Source: Betaproteobacteria bacterium HGW-Betaproteobacteria-22 (GTDB lineage Bacteria > Pseudomonadota > Gammaproteobacteria > Burkholderiales > Methylophilaceae). Taken from it: a stretch of 64,000 nucleotides of DNA. The DNA lies in contig PHCJ01000013.1 of NCBI GenBank assembly GCA_002842285.1, positions 1-64,000 of the forward strand, written 5' to 3'. Below are positions 47,469-55,455 of the stretch, in pieces. The translations under genes were made by a program, and so were the position numbers. The notes beneath the pieces are model-generated. The model saw only the letters and a program-made list of their open reading frames with translations, made no database searches and was not told the origin of the DNA. Each line of letters opens with the position of its first letter. Within the stretch, counting starts at the first letter, position 1.

Positions 47469-47984
47469 CTAAAAATTGTCTGTTCGCGTAAACAAACCCA
47501 CGCGCAAGTCATTGGCTGCGTATATTTCACGGCCATCTATCTGCATCGTGGCATCGGCAATACCCATCACTAATTTACGCATAATAACGCGTTTTAAATC
47601 GATGGTATAAGTAGCCAATTTGGCGCTAGGCAATACTTGTCCTGTAAATTTTACCTCGCCTGCGCCTAATGCGCGACCACGACCAGGACCACCCATCCAG
47701 CCCAAATAAAACCCCACCAACTGCCACATCGCGTCCAGACCCAAGCAGCCAGGCATGACCGGATCACCGGTAAAATGACAATCAAAAAACCAAAGATCAG
47801 GCCTGATATCAAGCTCGGCGATTATTTGACCATTGCCATATTTTCCACCTTCTTCGGTAATGGAAACGATACGGTCGAACATCAACATAGGCGGCAATGG
47901 CAATTGTGCATTGCCTGCACCGAACATTTCGCCACGGCCACATTTAAGTAACTCTTCTTTGGTAAAGCTATTTTGTTTTTGCAT
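47469..47984 (-). CDS. fabA: 3-hydroxydecanoyl-ACP dehydratase/isomerase
   Basis: Introduces the cis double bond at the C10 stage. 171 residues as in E. coli: [23 protein letters not shown] carries the catalytic His (about residue 70) and Asp. First gene of fabAB, reading leftward. Confidence 0.97.
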   Translation of the reverse strand: MQKQNSFTKEELLKCGRGEMFGAGNAQLPLPPMLMFDRIVSITEEGGKYGNGQIIAELDIRPDLWFFDCHFTGDPVMPGCLGLDAMWQLVGFYLGWMGGPGRGRALGAGEVKFTGQVLPSAKLATYTIDLKRVIMRKLVMGIADATMQIDGREIYAANDLRVGLFTRTDNF

Positions 47985-48164
47985 AGGATTTATTTCTTTT
48001 AATTTTATTTAAACGATCGCGCGCAACAAACTTGCAACTTTATCTGTGCACTTTTATCTCAATAGAGTGTTATTTTCGCTGGAAAACCAAATTTGCGAAA
48101 GGGATATTCACTTATTTTCGCGTTTTTTTAAAAGACATAACTAAGAATAAAGAAATATGCATTA

Positions 48165-48206
48165 GGGTATACAGATCTGTTTACCCCCGAACAAAAAACG
48201 TTTACC
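48165..48206. promoter_or_regulatory. Candidate operator upstream of mxaR
   Basis: GGGTATAC (48165-48172) and GTTTACCC (48179-48186) flank the self-complementary AGATCT, giving a 22-bp palindrome with a single mismatched pair. A further half-site GTTTACC occurs at 48200-48206, 21 bases (two helical turns) from the second arm. It lies 70-110 bases before the mxaR ATG. A regulator of the mxa operon is implied but not identified. Confidence 0.45.
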
Positions 48207-48276
48207 ATACATAAAGTTTATTTTACTTCAGAACACATTTTAACCATTTCTCACCATAAAGAGACGGAAAAATCCA

Positions 48277-49293
48277 ATGAGTGATAGTCAGTTAGTCGAT
48301 TGGCGCAACCATGCGCTCAACCTAGAATCAGAAGTTAATCAAGTAGTCGTTGGCCAGCATGGCCCTATCAGGCTGATTACCACTGCTATTTTTGCACGAG
48401 GCCACGTTCTGCTCGAGGGGGATGTCGGGGTAGGCAAAACCACACTGCTTCGGGCTTTTACTCGCGGCATTGGGGGTGGTTACCAGCGTATTGAAGGTAC
48501 GATTGACCTAATGCCCAATGATTTAGTCTATCACACCTATCTGGGCGAAGACGGCAAACCGCACGTCAGCCCCGGCCCATTGCTCATGTCCGGAGAGAAT
48601 TTGTCGGTGTTCTTTTTTAATGAAATCAACCGCGCACGCCCGCAAGTCCACTCATTATTGTTACGGGTGATGGCTGAGCGAAGTTTATCCGCATTTAATG
48701 CCGAACATTATTTCCCGCACATGATCGTGTTTGCTGATCGCAACCAGGTAGAAAAAGAAGAAACCTTTGAAATTCCATCTGCAGCGCGCGACCGCTTCAT
48801 GATGGAAATTCCTATCGTGGTGCCAAACGATGATGACATCATGCAGGCGCTGGTGTTTGATACTAAATTCCACAACGTTGATGCGCTGGTTGAAACAGTA
48901 AAACCTGACATTCTGCAATTTGACGAGCTCAATGCTTTTTCCAGTATCATTCAAAACAACATTGAAGCAAGCGACACGCTCAAAAGATACGCATTAAATC
49001 TTTGGAAAGCGACCAAAAACCCGCTTGATTATGGCGTTAAGGTATCAGGCGTAGACATGAACCGCCTGGTGCTGGCTGGTGCCAGCCCGCGTGGCATGAG
49101 TATGATGCTGCGTGCCGCACGTGTCAATGCGTGGTTGAATGGCCGCACAGCGGTATTGCCTGATGACATTCATGCAGTATTTCATGCGACGATTGCACAC
49201 AGACTGGTATTCAGCCCGGTTTACGAGATGCGCCGTACCGAGATCGCACGTGAAATGTTGACGGGGATTATCAATGCAGTTGCTGCGCCTTAA
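48277..49293 (+). CDS. mxaR: MoxR-family AAA+ ATPase MxaR
   Basis: AAA+ ATPase thought to act as chaperone in activating methanol dehydrogenase. 338 residues: Walker A GDVGVGKTTLLRA (about residue 48), a Walker B in which the usual Asp is replaced (FFFNEINRARPQ), sensor SAARDRFMMEIP, and a C-terminal lid. The order MoxR-DUF58-MxaA-VWA-MxaK-VWA that follows is diagnostic for mxaRSACKL. GAGACGGAAAAATCC precedes the ATG. Confidence 0.92.
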   Translation: MSDSQLVDWRNHALNLESEVNQVVVGQHGPIRLITTAIFARGHVLLEGDVGVGKTTLLRAFTRGIGGGYQRIEGTIDLMPNDLVYHTYLGEDGKPHVSPGPLLMSGENLSVFFFNEINRARPQVHSLLLRVMAERSLSAFNAEHYFPHMIVFADRNQVEKEETFEIPSAARDRFMMEIPIVVPNDDDIMQALVFDTKFHNVDALVETVKPDILQFDELNAFSSIIQNNIEASDTLKRYALNLWKATKNPLDYGVKVSGVDMNRLVLAGASPRGMSMMLRAARVNAWLNGRTAVLPDDIHAVFHATIAHRLVFSPVYEMRRTEIAREMLTGIINAVAAP

Positions 49294-49489
49294 ACTCACT
49301 GAGCGCTATGCTTGCCCTCAGATAAAGGAGACATACGAGCGTAATTATGCTTTAGCGAATGCCATGCATTTATGTTGGGTTGGCCGCATAGATGCTGCCA
49401 GTGAATGTTTACCTACTTTTGTTTTACCTGCTGTGAAAGTTTTTAGTTTGCAGGCCTCAGCGTATGTCTACGGCCATATATCACAATGA
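49274..49489 (+). CDS. Small ORF between mxaR and mxaS, translationally coupled
   Basis: 71 codons, starting within the last 20 bases of mxaR after GGGGA with 6-base spacing, and ending in an ATGA overlap with the mxaS start codon. These junctions are what co-translated operon genes show, and the ORF fills an otherwise unexplained 190-base gap. The product has three or four cysteines (RYACPQ, LCWVG, SECLP), a hydrophobic middle, and no family I recognise. It could be an overlooked mxa component or a chance open frame. Confidence 0.45.
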   Translation: MQLLRLKLTERYACPQIKETYERNYALANAMHLCWVGRIDAASECLPTFVLPAVKVFSLQASAYVYGHISQ

Positions 49490-50349
49490 CAACCCCATTT
49501 ATTAAATCTTTTGATTATCACATAGGCTGGCGCTCACGCGGGCGACATCCCGGCAGGCATGCCAGCACACAACGCGGAATGGGGATGGAGTTCCGCGGAC
49601 ACACTACGCTGCTTTCATACCCGGACCCCAGGCGCATTGATATCCGCCAGACCATACGTGATCCGCTAGAGCAGGTGTATGTAAGACTATTTAATCAAAA
49701 GAGTGCAACACCCGTGTTTGTGATTTGCGATTTGTCCGGCAGCATGAACTTTGGCGCAAAAAAACGCAAAATCAAACTCGCAGCCGAAATCGCAGAGTCC
49801 ATTGCGCAATCTGCTAGCGAGCACCATGATCCGTTTGGCTTTATCGGCTTTGACGCAAAGGTGCGTGAAGACTGGATCAGCACCACCTCATTCAAATCCC
49901 ATCACGCCATCACCATGGCCGAGTCACTCAAAGACTTTCACCCCGCACCCGTTAATTGCAACGGCATTACCGAAGTTTACCGTTATTTGCCGCGTGAGCG
50001 CTCACTGGTATTTTTAATTTCCGACTTTCACATGCCGAATCAATTGCTGGAAGACGCATTATCGAATTTGTTGCGCCACCATATCGTACCCATGGTACTG
50101 TGGGATGCCTCTGAATATAAAAACCTGCCCGAGTTTGGCCTGGTGAATGTTAATGATGCAGAGTCTGGAGAAAAACGTACTTTATTTTTGCGCCGTGAGT
50201 TGCGAGAAAAAATCGTGCAGTCATTCGAACACAGACGGCATGAAATACATGAGCTCTTTATGCGTTTTGACATGCCTCCGTTTTATATAGAGGGTGCATT
50301 TGATGCAGACGCCATGACGGAATACTTTCACCAATTTGTAGCTGCTTAA
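49486..50349 (+). CDS. mxaS: DUF58-family protein MxaS
   Basis: 287 residues, DUF58 protein with a von Willebrand A-like core (FVICDLSGSMNFGAKKRK near residue 85, the MIDAS-like DxSxS). DUF58 and MoxR proteins form pairs that assemble or activate partner enzymes; in methylotrophs this pair supports methanol dehydrogenase maturation. Its start overlaps the small ORF's stop. Next gene mxaA is 17 bases on. Confidence 0.9.
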   Translation: MTTPFIKSFDYHIGWRSRGRHPGRHASTQRGMGMEFRGHTTLLSYPDPRRIDIRQTIRDPLEQVYVRLFNQKSATPVFVICDLSGSMNFGAKKRKIKLAAEIAESIAQSASEHHDPFGFIGFDAKVREDWISTTSFKSHHAITMAESLKDFHPAPVNCNGITEVYRYLPRERSLVFLISDFHMPNQLLEDALSNLLRHHIVPMVLWDASEYKNLPEFGLVNVNDAESGEKRTLFLRRELREKIVQSFEHRRHEIHELFMRFDMPPFYIEGAFDADAMTEYFHQFVAA

Positions 50350-50366
50350 CCTTAAGATAAAACAAC

Positions 50367-51362
50367 ATGATGAAAAACATGCTTCAACGCCTGATTCTTA
50401 CCTTTTTATTATCATGTGTAGCGCCATACTGCCTGGCGTTGGATAGCCAGACCTTACCGGATGTTAAAGCCGGCATCGTGCACATGACGACAAAAGATCC
50501 CGACAAGCGCGTGGGCTATAGCATAGGAGACATTGTCGAGCGCGAGGTGATCTTGACCATTAAAGCACCTTACAAACTGATTGAAACTTCATTGCCGATT
50601 GTGGGCTACGAAAAACGCTACAGAGGCAAACCGATTGGTGTTGATCTGCAAGCCATTGCGCACAGCAAACAGGAATACAAAGATTACACCACGCACAAGA
50701 TCAAACTGAACTATCAAATTTTTGTGAGCACTGTGGTTGCCAAGAATATCGCGCTCGGCCCAGAATACCTTAACCTGATTAACACACAGGATAAAAAGGA
50801 TATTGTTAAATACCGCATTCCAATATTGAATGTTTCCACATCGCCACTTGCCATTTTCGGGCAGGTAAAGGTTGAAAATAACATGAGTCCATTCTTGCCT
50901 CCCCCGTTATTATCAGCCGAGAAAGAATACGTCCGTCTCAAAATTGCTTTGGGGATTCTTACGCTCAGCTTACTTGCTCTCGTTTATATTGTAGGCCAGC
51001 GCGCGTGGTTGCCACGCATGGGCGGAAGATTTGCCACTGCTTATCGGGCAATTAAAAAATTACCTGATGACGATGCAGGCATCAAACAGGCCATTTCAAA
51101 TCTACACCTCGCATTTAACCAGACGGCAGGTATCGCCATATTCAATGACAATCTGGAAGATTTCTTAAAACAACACCCTGATTTCCTGCCTTTAAAAACT
51201 GAAATTCAGCAATTCTTTGGCTTATCCCGCCAAATATATTTTGAACCAGATGCAGTACATGGCGCAGGAGATGCACCTATGCCCTGGCTCTTGCACTTTG
51301 TTCGCCGCTGTCGCGACTGCGAGCGTGGGCTGCTACCTTCCCCTGTAATGGGTGGGGTGTAA
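50367..51362 (+). CDS. mxaA: MxaA, methanol dehydrogenase maturation protein
   Basis: 331 residues: N-terminal signal sequence (MLQRLILTFLLSCVAPYCLA), a periplasmic beta-rich domain of about 170 residues, a membrane helix (about 192-210, LGILTLSLLALVYIVG), and a cytoplasmic helical tail with cysteines near the end. Assigned by position and architecture. MxaA, C, K and L have been implicated in calcium insertion into the methanol dehydrogenase. Confidence 0.85.
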   Translation: MMKNMLQRLILTFLLSCVAPYCLALDSQTLPDVKAGIVHMTTKDPDKRVGYSIGDIVEREVILTIKAPYKLIETSLPIVGYEKRYRGKPIGVDLQAIAHSKQEYKDYTTHKIKLNYQIFVSTVVAKNIALGPEYLNLINTQDKKDIVKYRIPILNVSTSPLAIFGQVKVENNMSPFLPPPLLSAEKEYVRLKIALGILTLSLLALVYIVGQRAWLPRMGGRFATAYRAIKKLPDDDAGIKQAISNLHLAFNQTAGIAIFNDNLEDFLKQHPDFLPLKTEIQQFFGLSRQIYFEPDAVHGAGDAPMPWLLHFVRRCRDCERGLLPSPVMGGV

Positions 51363-51365
51363 GTC

Positions 51366-52355
51366 ATGGTTTTTTCTCACCCTTGGGTTTTATGGCTTCT
51401 GCCGCTGGCGGCATTGCCATTGTTATTACAGCGCGCACACGCCAAACAGTATTCCTGGGTTAATATGCTGCCTGCTGATCCGCTCTCTGACCTGATTAGC
51501 CTGATTTTAAAATGCCTGGCAGTGCTCGCATTGTTTTTTATAATCTTGGGACTATCCGCACCCCATACCACCGAGCAGAAGGTTGAACGGATTGGCGTCG
51601 GCGCACAAATCGCACTGGTGCTTGATCGTAGCGCGAGCATGGATGACCCTTTTTCCGGCATGGCAGACAATGCCGGCAACATGACTGTGGGTGAAACAAA
51701 ATCTGTAGCTGCCGCCAGACTGATTACCGATTTTGTCAAATTACGCCAACAGGATATGTTCGGCATGATTACCTTCAGTAATTCGGCCATGTATGTATTG
51801 CCCTTAACTGAAAATAAAAATGCGATTATCGCCGCAGTGCAGGCCACAAGTGGCAACGCCCTGTTTCAAACCAACATCGGTAGCGGGCTCACCAGTAGCG
51901 CGGCACTATTTGACAAGATTCCCGACTCAGGCTCGCGTGCTGTCATTTTACTATCAGACGGGGCAGGGCGTATCGATGCCCATACCCAGCAGAAAATCAA
52001 AGACTGGTTTGAGCGCCTGAAAATCAGCCTGTACTGGATTGTGTTACGCCAGCCTGGCGGCTTGAGTATCTTTGACACCACTTTTGTGCCAGCAGAAGAC
52101 CAACCCCTGCCGGCTGAAATGGAGCTCTATGAATATTTCCAGACTTACAAAACCCCATTCAAGGCTTATGAAGCAGAAGACCCAAAATCGCTGCAATCAG
52201 CTATGAATGATATTAACAATCGCGAGAAAAAACCTATTAAGTATTTTGAAAAAATACCGGGTAAAAGCTACACCAATCTGTGCTTTATGCTCGCGGCGAT
52301 CATGGTTGCACTTTTACTTGGCGTAAAACATCTTGAGGTCAGAACATGGCACTAA
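51366..52355 (+). CDS. mxaC: MxaC, membrane VWA-domain protein
   Basis: 329 residues. Two N-terminal helices (about 4-20 and 52-72) anchor a periplasmic VWA domain with an intact MIDAS motif VLDRSASMDD (DxSxS) near residue 82 and SDGAG; a C-terminal helix closes the protein (LAAIMVALLLGV). BatA-like. It starts 3 bases after mxaA and overlaps mxaK by 10 bases. Confidence 0.9.
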   Translation: MVFSHPWVLWLLPLAALPLLLQRAHAKQYSWVNMLPADPLSDLISLILKCLAVLALFFIILGLSAPHTTEQKVERIGVGAQIALVLDRSASMDDPFSGMADNAGNMTVGETKSVAAARLITDFVKLRQQDMFGMITFSNSAMYVLPLTENKNAIIAAVQATSGNALFQTNIGSGLTSSAALFDKIPDSGSRAVILLSDGAGRIDAHTQQKIKDWFERLKISLYWIVLRQPGGLSIFDTTFVPAEDQPLPAEMELYEYFQTYKTPFKAYEAEDPKSLQSAMNDINNREKKPIKYFEKIPGKSYTNLCFMLAAIMVALLLGVKHLEVRTWH

Positions 52356-52921
52356 ATTTTCAACCAAACTTAAACAAATTCACTCGGCTATTCACGGCTA
52401 AGGTGCTTAGCAGTCTACTAACTATCATCGCGATTACATCCGTCGCGACCGCAACTTATTTATACTATCGCATTGGTCAGATTGATGCTTTCAATCAGGC
52501 AATCAGTTCTGGCAAAACACCACAGACAGACCAGCAAAGCTTCGAAGCGAAATTCTCAACCGCCTATTGGCTTGCACAGAACGAACGCTATAAAGAGGCC
52601 GCCCTGCTATTTAACAAAGCACTTAACAATGCCAGCCCTAAACAAAAGGCGGCGATTCAATACAATATCGGCAATATCTTTTTCAGGAGAGGTCTTGCCA
52701 TTGCCGGCACCAATTACACCGTGAAAGATGAGGCTGAATACCTGCTCATGCAGGCCAAAACCGCTTATATGGCATCCATCAGACTGGATAACACCAACTG
52801 GGGTGCGCGCCATAACCTGGACAGGCTCATGACAATGCTGCCGGAAAATCCCACCCCTGGCGTGGGTGAAAGCGATTCACCCGGCTTGATCATGGGCAAT
52901 ATTCCTGTCGGCCTGCCTTAA
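52346..52921 (+). CDS. mxaK: MxaK, TPR-like membrane protein
   Basis: 191 residues with one N-terminal helix (about 14-36) and a periplasmic tetratricopeptide-like helical region (NERYKEAALLFNKALNNASPKQ, AAIQYNIGNIFFRRG). Assigned by position between two VWA genes in the mxa order. Probably a scaffold for the VWA partners. Confidence 0.85.
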   Translation: MALNFQPNLNKFTRLFTAKVLSSLLTIIAITSVATATYLYYRIGQIDAFNQAISSGKTPQTDQQSFEAKFSTAYWLAQNERYKEAALLFNKALNNASPKQKAAIQYNIGNIFFRRGLAIAGTNYTVKDEAEYLLMQAKTAYMASIRLDNTNWGARHNLDRLMTMLPENPTPGVGESDSPGLIMGNIPVGLP

Positions 52922-52938
52922 GAAAGGCGCGCAATATC

Positions 52939-53934
52939 ATGTATAAACTTTTCAACTACCTGCGCCATCGCCGTGATGTCACCCTGCTCACAGCAGCATT
53001 ATTGTTACTAGTCTTCAGTCTGTTTAACCCAAAAGTTCCGATTAAGCGCGACATTTACAGCTATATTTTTGTGGTAGACATTTCTCAAAGCATGAATGTA
53101 ATCGACATGTCATTAAATGGCAAACCTTTATCACGTCTTGCTTATTTGCAAGATACCTTGCATAAATTAATCAGTGAATTGCCATGCGGCACCAATGTCA
53201 GTATCGGAGTATTTGCTGGCGTAAGTGTTGCTGCGCTGTATACGCCAATTGAAGTCTGCGAAAATTTTGATGCGATCAAGGATACCATTGACCACTTTGA
53301 CTGGCGCACAGGCTGGTCCGGCAACAGCAGAATTCGCTCCAGCATGCTGACACTGGCCAAGACCATACGCTCTTTCCCTGCACCCGCGCAGGTGGTCTAC
53401 TTTACGGATGGTGAAGAAGCACCAAGACTACACGTATTCAATCGTGAGGATTTAACAACATTTCAGGGCGGTGAAGACTGGCTCTTTGTCGGCATAGGCT
53501 CTGACAAAGGCAGCGCGATTCCAAAATATGATGCCAACAACCAACTCATCGGTTACTGGGACAACGACAGCTTTGCCATGCAGCCGGGTATTGCGCAAAT
53601 TTCAGAGTCAAATTTAGGGGTCCGAAATGATAGTGTCGCAGGTGGCGAAAGTGACCGCTATCTTTCTAAATTAGATGAAACCTATCTAAAAGAGTTGGCT
53701 GGCGAATTAAATGGCTTCTACGTGCGTGGTGATAGCGTATCAAACATATTAGGTGCCATGCAGAAACAAAAACCTGCACGCAGAGATAAAGCCGATTTCG
53801 AGCTGCGCTGGATTTTAGCGGCATTTGCCGGGATACTATTCGTTTTGGCATATACCCCAAAACACCCCATCCGTGAGTTAAGGTTGCGATTGGCTAATTT
53901 CATCACGCGCCGGCGTCAAGCTCAATCGCCTTAA
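52939..53934 (+). CDS. mxaL: MxaL, membrane VWA-domain protein
   Basis: 331 residues: N-terminal helix (about 15-28), VWA domain with MIDAS motif VVDISQSMNV near residue 52 and YFTDGEEAP, and a C-terminal helix (WILAAFAGILFVLAY). BatB-like partner of MxaC. Its last 32 bases overlap the convergent ygfX gene. No mxaF, mxaI, mxaJ or mxaG occurs anywhere in the window. Confidence 0.9.
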   Translation: MYKLFNYLRHRRDVTLLTAALLLLVFSLFNPKVPIKRDIYSYIFVVDISQSMNVIDMSLNGKPLSRLAYLQDTLHKLISELPCGTNVSIGVFAGVSVAALYTPIEVCENFDAIKDTIDHFDWRTGWSGNSRIRSSMLTLAKTIRSFPAPAQVVYFTDGEEAPRLHVFNREDLTTFQGGEDWLFVGIGSDKGSAIPKYDANNQLIGYWDNDSFAMQPGIAQISESNLGVRNDSVAGGESDRYLSKLDETYLKELAGELNGFYVRGDSVSNILGAMQKQKPARRDKADFELRWILAAFAGILFVLAYTPKHPIRELRLRLANFITRRRQAQSP

Positions 53935-54382
53935 ATGCATGTGGTGCGCCCCAACGTAGCCAAACCCGCAACCTTCTAAAACTCTCGGCATCCAGCATAT
54001 CGGACATAATGATGATGGAGGTGGGCCATAGCTGCCTTAACTTGGATGATGACGTCATTTCAAGTCGAATCACGACGAGAAATGGCATGACCACGGTATC
54101 TGCAAGCACTTTTTGTGCAAAAGCTTGCGTTCCGTTTTGAAAAGTAAGCATCAGCCCATGCTGATCTGTGATTTCCAGCTTGTTTACTGACCATGGCAAC
54201 GATAGAAGGCCTCTTAGCAATAGGGCGTAAGCGACAGACAGTAATACCAAGAATGACAACAACATTTGCACTTGCCATGAAAGTGGCAACGAACCTATGA
54301 CATATAGAACGCCTGAACCAACCATCAGCAACGATAACATAATAATTTTTGAAGGCTTGAAAATAAGGTAAAGTGGCTTCAC
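53903..54382 (-). CDS. YgfX (CptA)-like membrane protein
   Basis: 159 residues; two adjacent N-terminal helices (about 12-32 and 36-58) and a soluble C-terminal domain ending RRLRVWLRWG, the layout of the YgfX/CptA family. YgfX has been described as toxin of an antitoxin pair with the succinate-dehydrogenase flavinylation factor SdhE (YgfY). No sdhE is next to it here; the neighbour is ygfZ, divergent by 38 bases. Family assignment is moderately confident. Confidence 0.65.
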   Translation of the reverse strand: MKPLYLIFKPSKIIMLSLLMVGSGVLYVIGSLPLSWQVQMLLSFLVLLSVAYALLLRGLLSLPWSVNKLEITDQHGLMLTFQNGTQAFAQKVLADTVVMPFLVVIRLEMTSSSKLRQLWPTSIIIMSDMLDAESFRRLRVWLRWGAPHAFKAIELDAGA

Positions 54383-54420
54383 AGTAGAAACATCAACAGT
54401 TCAAATTAAAGAAAGTTAGC

Positions 54421-55425
54421 ATGAGCATACAGCAATGGCATCAGTTTTTGCAACATTCAGCCATCCAATATCCACTGAGTGAAATCAACCCTTCGCTGAC
54501 TGAAAAAACGGTGATTTGCGATTTATCACACTTGGGTCTACTCCAGATACAAGGCAGTGACGCCAGCACTTTTCTGCAAGGCCAGTTGACTAACGACATT
54601 AAGCAACTTCATGGAAGCAATGCCCATTACACCGCTTACTGTAATGCAAAAGGCCGCATGCTCGCTATATTTCTGGCATTTGCACAGGATAGCCAGTTTT
54701 TTATGCAATTACCAAAAGCGCTCGTCGAGCCGATTACCAAGCGACTTCGGATGTTTATACTGCGCAGCAAAGTGGAAATTCACGACGCCAGTGCATCCAT
54801 GATTAAAATCGGACTTAACGGCCCTCATGCGCCCAGCTTGTTAAGCACACTTTTTTCTGAGATACCAACGCAGGAAAATACATTCACCACACACGACAAT
54901 ATAACGCTACTGAGGTTATCAGGGACACAGCCACGCTTTGAGATTTTAACCGACATTGAACATGCATCTGAAATCTGGCAGATACTGAGCGCTCAGGCCA
55001 CCCCGGTAACAGCCGATGTTTGGGAATGGCTGGATATTCATTCTGGCATCCCTGATATTAAAACCAGCACGCAGGAAGCGTTTGTACCGCAAATGCTCAA
55101 CCTTGATTTATTAGATGGCATCAACTTTAAAAAAGGCTGTTATACAGGCCAGGAGATTGTTGCCCGCACCCATTATCTAGGAAAAGTTAAACGCCGTATG
55201 CACCTAGCGCATCTTGACACCAGCGCCGTGCCTCAACCTGGTGAAATCATCACCGACAGCACGCATGAGCCTGCTGGAAAAATCGCACGCTGCGCGCCAG
55301 CACCCGGTGGCGGGTATGATATCTTAGCTGAATTAAGGTTAGACAGCTTAGAAAACTCACCACTGCTGGTAAATGCAGTCCAGCTCGAGATCAAAACGCT
55401 GCCCTACGCACTGACAAGTGCATAA
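54421..55425 (+). CDS. ygfZ: Folate-binding protein YgfZ
   Basis: 334 residues of the GcvT/YgfZ superfamily, linked to repair or assembly of certain Fe-S enzymes through tetrahydrofolate. The signature KKGCYTGQEIVARTHYLGKVKRR, with its essential cysteine (about residue 240), is intact; the N-terminal FLQGQLTNDI is typical. Divergent from the YgfX-like gene. Confidence 0.93.
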   Translation: MSIQQWHQFLQHSAIQYPLSEINPSLTEKTVICDLSHLGLLQIQGSDASTFLQGQLTNDIKQLHGSNAHYTAYCNAKGRMLAIFLAFAQDSQFFMQLPKALVEPITKRLRMFILRSKVEIHDASASMIKIGLNGPHAPSLLSTLFSEIPTQENTFTTHDNITLLRLSGTQPRFEILTDIEHASEIWQILSAQATPVTADVWEWLDIHSGIPDIKTSTQEAFVPQMLNLDLLDGINFKKGCYTGQEIVARTHYLGKVKRRMHLAHLDTSAVPQPGEIITDSTHEPAGKIARCAPAPGGGYDILAELRLDSLENSPLLVNAVQLEIKTLPYALTSA

Positions 55426-55455
55426 CGCACACACGCGAAATATCGTGCGCAGGTG

